A stretch of 60,000 bases of DNA. Source: Lineus longissimus. Lineage: Eukaryota; Nemertea; Pilidiophora; Heteronemertea; Lineidae. Both the position numbers and the translations under genes were made by a program. Below, one piece after another: positions 9,092-19,968 of the stretch. The notes under the pieces were generated by a model. That model was not told where the DNA came from and did not search any database. It worked only from the letters and a program-made list of their open reading frames with translations. The stretch spans positions 11,162,001-11,222,000 of the forward strand of contig NC_088316.1 of NCBI RefSeq assembly GCF_910592395.1. The letters run 5' to 3'. Every line of letters starts with the position of its first letter. Position 1 is the first letter of the stretch.

Positions 9092-11053
9092 GTAAGTAGC
9101 CCACTGGCACTTTTGTACTAGGTCTTATGCCTACAGTGAAATACATAGTCTTGAAAAAAGTAACAATGCATTTTATGAAACACTTGCCGTGCCTGCTGAT
9201 GGTTGTGTTCTTCAGTATTCTGTGTTGAACCTAAATATTTTATTATTGCAGCATGTAGCCTGCAGTGTGATATCAGTATGCTGAGCAGAAATTTATATTT
9301 TACAGGAATCTGATGCTGACTATGGTGCAGAGCAAGGGGACACACAGTCAAGCTCCTCAGACAACGAAGATGACACTGGCAGTGACTATGATGGAGCAGC
9401 ACCTGATCGTGGGAGACGCAGACCGAGAGGCAGGGGTCGAGGAAGAGGTCGGGGTCGAGGAAGAGGTCGGGGACAAGGAAGAGGTCGGGGACGAGGGAGA
9501 GGTAGGGGTCAAGGACAAGGTCAGGGTCGAGGACGAGGTCAGGGTCAAGGACGAGGAAGAGGGAGGGCCCGCCAGAATGTTCAGGGACAGGCTGCAAACC
9601 CTGCCCCAGGTGGACAAAACCAGGCTCCAGTTTTCGATTGGACGACATTTGAACAAGAAGACATTCAAATTAGGTACTTGCCATTCCGTGCACAGGTGGG
9701 CCTCTCTGACGCTGCTCAGAATAGTGATTCTGTGTTGGATTTTTTCGAACTTTTTGTTGATGCAGACTTGCTCGATATTCTCGTTCTGGAAACCAACCGT
9801 TATGCAGATCAACAAAGGCTCCAAAAGCCAAGCAATCTGCCATGGACAGATGTAAATCATGATGAAATGAAAACTTTTATTGGGGTCAATATAGCAATGG
9901 GAATTGCTAATTTGAAGCGGTTCTCAGATTATTGGTCTTCAGAGCCCATTACAGCCATTCCGTGGTATGGTTCAGTGTTCTCTCGTACAAGGTTTCTTCA
10001 AATTCTGCGATATTTGCATTGTGCTGACAATGAGCAGGAGAGGCCCCGTGGACATCCAGATTATGATAAACTGCACAAAGTACGTCCTGTCCTTGAGCGT
10101 ATTCTGGAGAACTGCCAAACAAAATACACGTGTGAGAGAGAAATTTCCATCGACGAGCAAATAGTCGGTACACGCTGTCGAATAGGATTCATCCAGTATA
10201 TGCCAGCCAAACCCACAAAATGGGGCATCTAAGTGTGGGTGCTGGCAGAAGCTGAATCAGGCTATGTTGGGAACTTTCAGGTGTATACAGGAGCAGCAGA
10301 AGGGGCAGAACATGGCCTGTCACACAGGGTTGTGTATGATCTTCTCCGCCCACTGTGGCTGAATCTGGGGTACTCGTTGTACACAGAAAACTTTTATACG
10401 TCTCCCCAGTTGTGCAGTGACCTTCTCAATGACAATACGTACCTTACAGGAACTGTTAGGCCTAACAGAAGGCACTTTCCAGATGAACTGAAGGTAAATA
10501 ACTTGGTATTGAACCGTGGTGAGGTTGAATTTCGACACAGTGATGGCATCATGGCACTTCGTTGGAAAGACAAAAGAGATGTGTTCGTCTTGTCGACACT
10601 TCATGGGAATGGTATGGAGGAAGTTCCACAGCTACGTGATCGCGACCAAAATGAGAGAAGGTACAAGCCAGTGGCTGTAGTACAATACAACGACCACATG
10701 GCCGGAGTTGACAGGTGTGACCAGCTTCTTTGCTATTATTCACTTGGACGAAAAACAATGAAATGGTGGAGACGACTCTTCTGGCGCCTCCTAGAGATCG
10801 GTGTGTTGAATTCTTTTCGTCTATACCAAAAGAAACATGGCAAAAGGAAAGAAGAGGACCAGAAATGGTTCAGAACCAAGTTAGCTCATGCTCTGGTGGA
10901 TCCTTTTGTTGAAAATCGGGATGATGGTCCGGATCAGCGGCCAAGGCCTGGACGGCCTCGCACACCTGGTATTGATCGTCTCTCGGGTCATCACAAAATC
11001 GTCACAGGGAATCGTGGAAGGTGCAAAGTGTGTGCTAAGCAGAAAAAAGACAA

Positions 11054-12821
11054 ATTCTGAAAATGGTATGGAAACTAGAGGGGTTTTTCTTGATATTGCG
11101 GGGGCCTTTGATGCTGTTCCGCATTTTCTTCTCCTTCAAAAGCTTAAGGCCTATGGTATAAGGGGAAAACTTCTTGAACTGCTCAGGTCGTACCTTTCAA
11201 ACCGCAAGGTTAAGGTAAAGATCGAAAGTTCTTCTTCGGATCTGAGCCCGACAGGTTATATTAATAGTGGTGTTCCACAGGGTTCTATACTTGGCCCGCT
11301 CCTCTTCTTATTGTATATTAATGATCTAAGTGATGTTGTTAAAAATTGTATCTTGTATCTTTATGCTGATGACAGTTCTTTATTTCTCCCGGCCTTGCCG
11401 AATTCCACTGACGAAACCCATACTCTTATTCAAAATGACCTTCACAATTTGTCAGTTTGGTCGGATGTGTGGAAACTTGATTTTAAAGCGTCAAAAAGCA
11501 AAGAGGTCATATTTCACTCTCCTCGTAAAACTATCAATAACCATCCACCTCTGTCTTTGGGTACGGGAGTTATTCCAAGGGGCGCATTCCATAAGCACCT
11601 TGGTGTTACACTTGATGAGTGTTTGACTTTTAGCATGCATATCAACAATATTGTAGTAAAATGTAACAACATGTTAAATCCACTGAATGCTTTGAAGTTT
11701 ACGGTTCAATCAAGGCATCTTGAACGCATGTATCTATCATTTATATTACCTCATCTTGAATATGGATCTATTATATTTGACTTTACCAATCAGGGTCTAC
11801 TTTCTCAATTAGATAAAATCCATTATAGGGGTGCCATTATAGTCAGTGGTTGTATTCATGGGACTAACACCCAAAAGGTTTTAAAATGTTTGGATTGGAT
11901 GTCACTTTCTGCTCGGCGTAGGGAAAAAAGATTGGTGCTTATGTATGAGGTACAACACAATTTGGTACCATGTTATGTCAATGAAATCTTTGACATTTAT
12001 CGTAATCGGGCGCCTCCTGGCCGTTTAAGGACTCAGCGAGACTATGTACTTCCCCCTAGATCATCTGCAAGATTTAGCAAGTCAACTGTGCCATGTGTAA
12101 TTAGAGATTGGGAGTCTGTGCCTGTCAATATAAAAAACTGCTTCTCAAGAAACTCATTTAAATACAATATCCGAATTTTTCTGAGAGGTAAACATAACCT
12201 TCTTACTTCTACAAAATTGGCTCTTACTCGTAAAAATGAACTTTCACTCAATAGGACAAGGTGTGACTTAGTTTTTCGGTGTCACTTTTATTCCCACAAT
12301 TTTACCAACGTTTTAAGTCCATCTTGTGATTGCGGGGCTCACTCCCAATCTACTAAACACCTTCTCTTTAATTGCCCTTTATTAAATGATTTACGTAACA
12401 ATTTCTTGAATGATCCTGGTTTGCTGCCACACCTTACTTCTGTTAGGTTTTTCAATCTTCGTGTTGATGAGAGGCTCCATTTTCTTCTTAATGGTCAATT
12501 TTCATTGGACCTTACTTCAAACAGGCTTGTTGTAGAAAAAACAGCCACTTTTCTCAGTAATATTATCGCCTTTTCTGGTAACTAGTGCCAGATCAATTGA
12601 ACCCCTCATCAATCACTACCTTTGTACAAACTATAACTATTTGTGTTACTTTACCTTTACTTGCATCCCTTTCTTTCCATTCAAAGTACCTTATCTTGAT
12701 TCAACTTGTTCTTTGTATACCATTGTAACCAGGGCTATTAATGCTTTCAGCCTAAGCCCTGGCAATTGTCTCAATATGTAATTTTGTTTATTTGGATTTA
12801 ATAAATAATAATAATAATAAT
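11054..12821 (+). mobile_element. 5'-truncated non-LTR retrotransposon (LINE) inside piggyBac
   Basis: It is bounded by an 8-bp duplication, AAAGACAA (11046-11053 and 12822-12829), and ends in an (AAT/ATA)n tail (12800-12821). The 5' end is cut within the reverse-transcriptase domain, the usual result of incomplete target-primed reverse transcription. Insertion was into the codons for the piggyBac Cys-rich tail, and the host frame resumes exactly after the second duplication. Confidence 0.87.
11063..12585 (+). CDS. LINE reverse transcriptase, 5'-truncated ORF2 (Jockey/CR1/L2-like)
   Basis: The open frame runs to TAG at 12583. It has FLDIAGAFDAVPH (first catalytic Asp region), GVPQGSILGPLLFLLYIND, the YADDSSLF catalytic box, the thumb region with HLGVTLD, and a C-terminal CCHC-like block (CDCG..H....C in SPSCDCGAHSQSTKHL). 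These features fit the Jockey/CR1/L2/Daphne groups. No endonuclease domain remains. The ORF from truncation point to stop is uninterrupted, so the copy looks younger than the piggyBac it sits in. There is no own start codon: apparent in-frame sequence upstream belongs to piggyBac. Confidence 0.82.
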
Positions 12822-13334
12822 AAAGACAATGGGAAATACAGAGACACAAAAACTGTGAACTTCTGTGAGACCTGCCAAGTCAATCTATGTCGAGGTGTAT
12901 GTGAGCAAATGTGGCATTCTCGGGCCGAACTGCGCAATATTCGTGGCTGATAAACAACACAATCTTGGCAACAAAGGTACATTTTTCACAGGTAAGTGGT
13001 AAAACCTGCTGAGATAGTTCATTGTGAATAGCTTGGAGTCACAAAACAGCGAAGTTCATGAAGGAAATGTGATTTTTTTGATAAGTAAGGGCCATTCTAA
13101 GACAAATTTTGAGATTTCCGGTAATATGCTAATTAGGTGACGTCATCACCTAATTTGCATAATGAAAAAAAAGGATGAAAATGGTGCCAACAGATAGCCA
13201 GTGTAATTCTCTTTCAAAATATTATACATTCTACTGTACAAAATTTGACTCCTTCTTGGGTAATTTGGCCGTTTTCTTTAGTCTGTACAGTTTTCTATTG
13301 TTTTGGCCGGAAAACTTGGTAAGGAATGAGTTAA

Positions 13335-14083
13335 CTACGCAAAATCATTAGGCTGCAGGAAGACAGACATGTACCCCCCTCCCGCACATTTTAAGTTTAA
13401 AACCACCAAAGTTTAAAGTATGCATGCACTGTATTGCCCCTTAAAATGTGGGTTCACCAAACGGCCCTTTTCGCAGGAACATCCCTTTAAAGCACCACAC
13501 TATGCATTAGGTCAGTGGACTACCCCTTTAAAGTTTGAAGTATAGTAAAGTATGTGAAGTGATTTGTGTATGACCACAATGCATGCTCCCTTCTGGGAAA
13601 GCCCCAAACTCACAACCAGGCTGCTCACACCATGCTTTGCGCAAAATGATTTTGCGCGAAGTCCAGTAGGCCTAAGCCGTGAAAAGTATCGGTTCGGATA
13701 CAATCTTTGATTCCTTGATTCCAGTAGTTGCTGGTATGCCAGTACGCCTGTTTGCCAAATGAAAAATGCATTGAATACTTGCTGGAAGTTGCAAAATAGG
13801 ACATGTCATATTCTCTGAGAGCACTGTCTGACATTACAAAAAGTGTCCGTCCACATGACATTATTATGGTTCAGCTACAAACTTCTGAAATTTATCGATC
13901 GTCTTCGGACAGTAACTCGCATCGTCTTGTCCACTTGCGACTTAATGTCTGAGAGCGTCTGAGAGTGAACTTACGAGAGAAAATTCTCGCGTGGAATGTC
14001 AACTATCTTCCAAGCTGCGATGAATTTGGCAATCAATGTACCCATTCATAGATCTATAAAGAAGCATGTTTCATATTTTTCAG
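13335..14083. other. last part of the MULE intron
   Basis: There is no gene. It contains a segment (13633-13790) homologous in inverted orientation to 6252-6350 plus 7288-7316, and a pyrimidine tract with acceptor TTTTTCAG before 14084. Confidence 0.45.
13633..13790 (-). repeat. inverted relative of the sequence at 6252-7316
   Basis: Reverse-complemented, this reads ACTTCCAGCAAGTATTCAATG .. TACTTTTCACGGCTTA .. CTGGACTTCGCGC, against ACTTCCAGCAAGTGTTCAATG .. TACTTTTCAC, foldback, GGCTTACTGGACTTAGCGC at 6264-7310. Identity is about three-quarters by eye. It serves as an empty-site comparison for the foldback insertion. Confidence 0.55.
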
Positions 14084-15329
14084 ATTGAGCAAGTTCCCAT
14101 CTGAACACAATCATGGTCCAGAACACGGCAAGCTGGTGGCGGACGAAATAGTACGAGGCATCAAGCGAAGGTCGTTGGAGGAACTGCTACCCGTCCCCAG
14201 AATTTACCAGGAAGAAGTGGCGAACGCAACAAGGAGGGGTTTGCTTACTGATGAGGTTACCTAGCAGTTGCCGAGCTTCAATGAATGTCGGTCGACTGCC
14301 TATCGTCACAGACGGAAACGCATTCCACCTCTTCCCCAAGCAAGGGAAAACATCAATCTACAGGGTGAATGGACAGAAACGATTGGGGGCGATAACTTCA
14401 TCATCGCCAATGATGGAGATGCTGAGAAGCTGATTATATTTGGGAGCGTGGATGGACTTCTCAAAGCTGCAAGAGCTCGAAGGCAGTCTATGGATGGAAC
14501 ATTTTACGTTGCTCCAGACCTATTCACTCAGTTGTACACAGTCCATGCGGAGTACCACGATCAATCATTCCCGCTACTGTACGGCCTTCTTCCTGATAAA
14601 CAGCAGGGAACTTATGAACGTTTCTTGCGTTTGATCAGTGAGGCAGTCGAGGATCAAAACGTCAATTTTCGGCCAGCTGAAGTCAAGGTGGACTACGAAA
14701 TGGCTGCCATAAAGGCAGGGCACACCACCCTACCAGGGACAAATGTAAAAGGCTGTCTTTTTCATTATGGACAGTGCATTAATCGGGCTGTGCAAAGGAT
14801 GGGGCTTTCAGGGGCTTATCGCGATCCGCAGCAGGACAACTTACTTTGCTGGATACGGAGAATTGCTGGTTTGCCAGTTGTTCCATTAGGACAACTTGAT
14901 TTCGTATGGGGGGAAGTTACCTTGCATGCCTCAAACATTCCCCAAGCTGCTGAAATGCATCGCTATGTCAACACAACATGGATGGACATCGGTGCACGTA
15001 TTCCGCGAGGAGTGTGGAACCCATATGATCAAATTGACCAGCCAAGGACAACAAATGCCATTGAGGGGTGGCACAATAAAGTGAATCGGTATGTTGGAAA
15101 GGCGCATCCCAACTTGTATGAGCTCATCACATTCCTTAAACAAGAAGATGCTGTGCAAACAGGCGAGATGAATCGGCTGGAGCTTGGTGGGGCCCCAAAT
15201 CCAAAGAAAAGGCGGTATATAAACAATGAGAGACATATTTTGAGACTAAGGGCAGAATTTGAAAACGGACAGCGTGACGTCATGAACTATCTTGATGCAG
15301 TTTCACATCGCCTTCAACATGGATTTTGA
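14084..15329 (+). pseudogene. MULE transposase exon with one in-frame stop
   Basis: It joins the FLYWCH exon (5936-6105) in frame across the 8-kb intron; together they make 472 codons. The first codons give an HNHGPEHGKL element typical after FLYWCH. The MULE (PF10551-type) core shows MDGTF (first Asp), KVDYEMAAIKA (second Asp), the GCLFHYGQC C..H signature and TNAIEGWHNKVNR (Glu). The single defect is TAG at 14262-14264 (codon 117), upstream of the core. Everything after it is open to TGA at 15327. Either this is a decaying transposase, or an initiation site downstream of the stop yields a core-only product. No terminal inverted repeats were found, so a formerly host-adopted gene is also possible. 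Confidence 0.8.
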
Positions 15330-15753
15330 AGTTCAAACCATATGTGACAATGATGCCTGGTTCTGCCAATGCATGATTATTATTGCCCTCGTCAATGTGT
15401 AGTGTAATCTTATACATGTAGCTGGGAGCCTTGTCTGTAGTGTTTATAGCCTTTTTATACTTTGGTCTACATCATGACATTGTACTAATGTTGTCGTGTT
15501 AAAAGTCAGGTGACCAAGTTTGCATCTTAGCTATTTTTATTGGCTCAATGAAAGTAATGTACATGTAGCTCAGTAGCTGTAGTTGCGACACTCGTATTAA
15601 AATGTTCTGGAAGAGCTTTCCATATATACTGTCATTTCTGTTTAATACGATTTGCCATCTGGAATCATAATTGTGTATGCATAGATCCAGATTACATGTA
15701 ATTTACTCATGTCCATTTTGTTATCATATGATATGAACTATCAACTTCTAGTA
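15330..15753. other. 3' flank of MULE gene
   Basis: AT-rich sequence without recognisable gene or repeat; it precedes the 200-bp tandem array. Confidence 0.4.
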
Positions 15754-16296
15754 ACTGGACCATATTCAAGCCTAGTATATTTTAGAATAGATTTTAAATG
15801 GTCTGCTGGTAGTCATGATGATGTTTGTGATGCATTTCATATTGATTTATTTTTTTAGATGTCATAAATCGTCTTCATGAACCGCCGGAGGCCATTTCTC
15901 ATTTAGTCTCATATAGTTATACGGTAAATACCGGTAATAGTAGTTGATTTATTTACTGGACCATATTCAAGCTTAGTATATTTTAGAAAAGATTTAAATG
16001 GTCTGCTGGTAGTCATGATGATGTTTGTGATGCATTTCATATTGGTTTATTTTTTTAGATGTCATAAATCGACTTCATGAACCGCCGGAGGCCATTTCTC
16101 ATTTAGTCTCATATAGTTATACGGTAAATAATACTATAGTTGATTTATTTACTGGACCATATTCAAGCTTAGTATATTTTAGAATCGATTTTGAATGGTC
16201 TGCTGGTAGTCATGATGATGTTTGTGATGCATTTCATATTGATTTATTTTTTTAGATGTCATGAATCGTCTTCATGAACCGCTGGAGGCCATTTCT
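15754..16296 (+). repeat. tandem repeat, about 200-bp unit, three copies
   Basis: Units start ACTGGACCATATTCAAGC at 15754, 15955 and 16151 (periods 201 and 196). Each contains TGGTCTGCTGGTAGTCATG, GATGTCATAAATCG and GAACCGCCGGAGGCC. The third is truncated at about 16296. The copies are highly alike, so the array is recent or homogenised. No coding content. Confidence 0.88.
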
Positions 16297-17041
16297 TATA
16301 ATGTATGTTTACATGTAGTTTTAAAATGAAAGTTTCCCCGTTCAATTCTGCAATAAGCCTATTATGACCATAGATGCATAGCATGGATATTTTGAGGTCT
16401 GTGCTCATTGTGACATCATAAGGCCGATGTTCTGTATTGATCTGCTTGTTTAAAAATTCAATATCGTTAACTGTTTTATTAAATTTACATAGTTTGATAT
16501 TGTATACTGTTTTAGTTTCATATTTTGATATTAAAGAGGAAATATATTCATCCATTATAAAACGTTAGTTTTATCCTTTTCTTTGATACCAAGTTAATAG
16601 GGCAATTAGTTATATGACTGGATAATGTCATAACTTCAAACGGTTTTAATGTTCTCTTTTGAGTTAATCTCATAAAAGCTCTGAATGTTGGAGATATGGT
16701 CCCAACTCCCCAGCTCCATCAGCTGCAAACCCCTCACTAGCACGATATCAAGTATTCGTATCAGTAACTACTAGTACTTTACTACACTCCTGACGCAGTG
16801 GACTACCCTAGTGCCACTGAGACAAACCCTAATAAGTGCCATGTTTCACTCCTCCACTTCAAAGTCTCCAACTCAATAAACCTTCGTTCTGACGACTTAG
16901 AGATATTCCCAGACCATTCAGCTAGTCTTTATTGGCATCCACATCACCTACACCGGCAAGTACAGCAAACGAAATTGGCAACATGTGTAAGTAAAAGAGT
17001 GACTTTCTGAACAATGGTGAGGAGGCGGTTTTCCTCCCCAT
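16297..17041. other. non-coding stretch
   Basis: A minus-strand open frame of 98 codons at 16259-16555 overlaps the repeat edge and shows no domain, so I do not call it. Nothing else stands out here. The AAGGC array starts on the right. Confidence 0.35.
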
Positions 17042-17905
17042 CCTGCATTGGCCAAATCTAGAAAAGGCAAGATGAGAAAATGCAGAATGGAATGAAAAAC
17101 AAGGGCGAATTGACAACACGCCAAATAGAACTAAAGGCAGATAAGCGAAGGCGAGTTGATGAAAGGTAAGGGGAGATCAGTATCTCAAAACGAGAGAAGG
17201 CAAAATGGGAAGAAGGCGTAATGAGTCAAAGGCAAAATAAAAAAAGGCGAGATAAACGAAGGCTAATTGACAACAAGGCAAAATAGAGCGAAGGCGGAGT
17301 AATAAAAGGCGAGGCAAGATATGAGAGAAGGCAAAATGGGATGAAGGCGTAATGCGACAAAGGCAAAGTAAAAAACGAAGGCGAATTGACAACAAGGCAA
17401 AATAGAACAAAGGCAAGATAAGCAAAGGCGGATTGATAAAAGGCGAGGTGAGATATGGCGAAACGGGAGAAGGCAAAATGGGATGAAGGCGTAGTGAGAC
17501 AAAGGCAAAGTAAAAAAAGGCGAGATGAAACGAAGGCGAATTGACAACAAGGCAAAATAGAACAAAGGCAAGATAAGCAAAGGCGGATTGATAAAAGGCG
17601 AGGTGAGATATGGCGAAACGGGAGAAGGCAAAATGGGAAGAAGGCGTATTGACACAAAGGTCAATCAAGAAAAGGCAAGATGAGATAAGGCAGGATGGAA
17701 CCAAGGCAGAATAGGACAAAGGCGAAATAAGAAAAGGCAAACTAGGATGAGGCAAGATGAGAGGAAGGCGAGTTAGGAAGAAGGCCAATTGGAACAAAGG
17801 CGAGATAAGACGATGGCGAAATCGTAGAAGGCAAATTGAGAAAAGGCAAGTTAGGAGAAGGCTAAATGGGAGAAGGCAAAATTGGATAAGGCGAATAAGG
17901 TTAAG
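17042..17905. repeat. AAGGC-core short tandem repeat array (15-17 nt units)
   Basis: About 50 degenerate units of the type AAGGCRAAATRGGANR run across the segment, with an internal higher-order duplication (about 17300-17470 resembles 17470-17640). It is the same motif family as the arms of the foldback at 2830-4720, but here it is present once and not as a palindrome. Minus-strand open frames of 130-200 codons (rich in FAFSRFAISHLAF-like words) are artefacts of the repeat. Confidence 0.85.
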
Positions 17906-18421
17906 GTGGAATGGGCAGATACCACCTCACCGCAAACGGTATAACAGACACGTCCCTATACGAGCAGAATTTCGGCATTACAACAGAATTGACGCCAGCC
18001 TTGAAGGATTTTATAGGAATAGAACACCCACAAGCCGATTTATCGTTGGACAATCTTTAGATGAGTTTCTAATAGCAATGTGACACTTATGCGATTTTTC
18101 GTCTTACGTTGTTGTACGTCTGTAGTCTTTGTTGGCGTCATCTATGACGTCATAAGTTCGCAATAGTGGTACTAGCCATAACTTTGTAGTAAGTATTAAT
18201 GTCATTTGAATTTTTCCTAACAATCTACTATTATAATTGACGAGTTGCACTTAGCGTTGAACGCCTTAATAAGCCTGGTTTTACCTCTACTGTCATCCAT
18301 TATCAACTGACATGATGTAGTTTTACACAAGTGAGGTTAATAGGTATGTTTGAGTACTTTGAATAACGTCATTGCGACAATATCATGCATTTTGTAGTCC
18401 AGTTTTCATGATCACGGTAGG
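17906..18421. other. 5' region of the orphan gene
   Basis: No gene is seen. A palindromic CRE-like word TGACGTCA occurs near 18146 (TCTATGACGTCATAAG). Otherwise this is AT-rich sequence leading to the promoter region of the four-exon gene. Confidence 0.35.
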
Positions 18422-18463
18422 CATTTTTTCCTGCACCTTAGAGGCATAGTCACGTGACATAGT

Positions 18464-18470
18464 TATAAAA
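18464..18470 (+). promoter_or_regulatory. TATA-like box upstream of orphan-gene exon 1
   Basis: TATAAAA lies 55 nt before the exon-1 ATG (18525), a distance that allows a short 5' untranslated leader. It stands just inside the left 30-bp inverted repeat. Placement only; no experimental start site. Confidence 0.38.
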
Positions 18471-18524
18471 ATAGATACACACATGGCACTGTTTATCTGT
18501 CACATTTTTTCGCGGGAGTTCAAA

Positions 18525-18738
18525 ATGGCGGAAGAGCCTGTCATTCAGCCTCAGTGGCAGGCCTATTGGGATCATGATATTTCTTTATATCATGGTCTTA
18601 TTCAAGTTCATGAGTATTCTAAAGATAAAGATCGAATGAAGGAGGTCATACGGTCGTATGAAATTGCCAATGCATGCAAGTTCAGTGTGTGGCACGAAGC
18701 ACTAGACCATCATTTCGGCCAACATACAAGTCAGAAAG
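18525..18738 (+). CDS. orphan RNase-H/C2H2 gene, exon 1
   Basis: The ATG at 18525 (context AAAATGG, better than the in-frame ATG at 18483) opens 71 codons ending at donor AAAG|GTATGT, phase 1. The sequence is MAEEPVIQPQWQAYW, then DHDISLYHGLIQVHEY, KDKDRMKEVIRSYE and CKFSVWHEALDHHFG. It is a helical N-terminal part with His residues but no recognised domain. Together with the exons at 19969, 20412 and 30678 it gives a continuous 653-residue protein with compatible phases throughout, strong evidence for a real gene model. Confidence 0.68.
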
Positions 18739-19968
18739 GTATGTAGTATAGACCGTGTACATGATGTAAATGCCTGTGGTCCTGTGTGACATCTGTATGT
18801 ATGATGACTACTTACATGCAGTGTAGGGAGGCTGGCTATGACAATTGTCATGATGATGTTCATGTTACAGCCAGATAGGTAGGCTTCATGTAGGCCTAGG
18901 AGAAAATCTCATGTTTAGGCTATATACTAGCTAGGCTAGGCCTAGGGCAGGCCTAGGCTACATACTTTTTTTATGTCACTTCTCTTCCACATTATGCCTA
19001 CTGGCAACATGTAGCCTATGATGACGTCCTGTTCAACTAATTGAAAGGGCAAGTTTTGCAATTATTTGTCAATCCAGAACAGAATTGATCATCACATCGC
19101 CACTCGCATCACCAGCCCCCCCCCCCCCCCGCGTATTATACTCGAAGGGCTGTACAAAGCCCTGTAATAATAGTGTGGGCTGAGAACTGCCCCCCCCCCC
19201 TCCTCCCTGAGACCTCATGTTTTCCATGCAGATTTGGGAAAAGAGGGGTGTGCACCCCACCATAATGGCCCTGGACCAATGGACCATGATATACGGACCA
19301 TAATATACAATCCAAAACATTCATTTTGTTACATTCATTATGGTTTACCCTGTACTAAATGTTTCTGAACTGTCATTGCGCTAAGCACGTGTTTTTGTTG
19401 CCGAAAGACTTATCATCGATGCTCATTCGTCGAGCCTTATTTGGAAGAACAAATGAAAATTGAGAATGACGTCATGAATATAAATTAGTATGAATATTAA
19501 TCGACTATGCCTCTAAGGTGCAGGAAAAAATGTCTTCCAGTTGGTAGTTGCAGCAGTTGTGTGTTGTTGTTAGAAGTATAAGTAAGTAGGGGATTCCAGT
19601 AAGGCCGCATCATAGTTTACTGTTAGCAACAACAACAACACTGGAGACATTTTAAACAGAAAAACACTGGAAATTTTATGACTCTGAGTAACATATCATC
19701 TATCAATATCAATATACCACTGTCGCCATTGACGTAAATATAGATAACGCCCGGAGATTTTACTCACAAACCAGCACCCCATTTACACCAAACCCACAAC
19801 ATACCAGCACCCACACAATCCGATTTTTATACCTCAAACAGCCCGCGACACGGGTATATTCTCGTTACATATAACTACAGCACTGCTAAAATGTCTTTGT
19901 TTGAATACTGTAATGATTATTAACTATCAATGTGATTGCTTTAGATGGATGCACTTTATGGTTTTCAG
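18739..19968 (+). other. intron 1 of the orphan gene
   Basis: It begins GTATGT and ends TTTTCAG. Contents are TAGGCCTA-rich sequence at 18890-18960, poly-C runs and the right 30-bp inverted repeat (19503-19532). No coding potential recognised. Confidence 0.5.

Larger units (their letters stand above)
9306..12950 (+). pseudogene. piggyBac transposase main exon: RG-rich leader, DDE domain, split Cys-rich tail
   Basis: The exon starts after TTTACAG with an acidic stretch, then about 45 residues of RG/QG repeats (9420-9560). The DDE_Tnp_1_7 core follows: SIDEQIVG (first catalytic Asp), YTENFYTS (where the second catalytic residue is normally Asp in a DN-type motif but reads Glu), and HMAGVDRCDQ (third Asp), then KWWRRLFW. 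A TAA at 10230-10232 interrupts the core in the KWGI..VWVLAE region. The C-terminal Cys-rich domain begins CKVCAKQKKD and is cut by the LINE. Its remainder (12822-12950: FCETCQVNLC, CEQMWHSR, stop TGA) resumes in the same frame. Without the LINE the gene would be about 733 codons. Confidence 0.83.
7791..13334 (+). mobile_element. piggyBac-type DNA transposon, TTAA-bounded, nested LINE inside
   Basis: TTAA at 7791-7794 is followed by CTCAATCTTTACC. TTAA at 13331-13334 is preceded by the inverted form GGTAAGGAATGAG. Thus short TIRs abut the TTAA duplication diagnostic of piggyBac. Inside are three coding exons (8008-8208, its duplicate at 8357, 8960-9091, and 9306 onward) of a DDE_Tnp_1_7-type transposase. 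Nonsense codons and the LINE at 11054 make this copy non-autonomous. Its own position in the intron of the FLYWCH/MULE gene gives a three-level nest. Confidence 0.87.
18422..19532. repeat. 30-bp perfect inverted repeat enclosing orphan-gene exon 1
   Basis: Bases 18422-18451 (starting CATTTTTTCCTGCACC) are the exact reverse complement of 19503-19532. The enclosed 1.1 kb holds the TATA-like box, exon 1 and part of intron 1, plus two poly-C tracts (19117-19130, 19191-19201). This could be a transposon terminus pair or shared regulatory sequence. No direct duplication flanks it. Confidence 0.6.

Noticed and set aside
9313-9855. Plus-strand 180-codon frame with EEEVGVEEEVG repeats
   Set aside because: Other frame of the same RG-coding repeat; the frame that joins the transposase core is the real one.
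9118-9860. Minus-strand frames rich in DPDLVLDPDL or SSTPTSSSTP
   Set aside because: Antisense shadows of the RG-rich leader of the piggyBac transposase.
15754-16296. CRISPR-like or regulatory array
   Set aside because: Units of about 200 bp are contiguous with no spacers; eukaryotic tandem repeat.
17177-17797. Minus-strand 206-, 143- and 133-codon frames
   Set aside because: Three overlapping frames of one 16-nt repeat array, periodic peptide, no start context.
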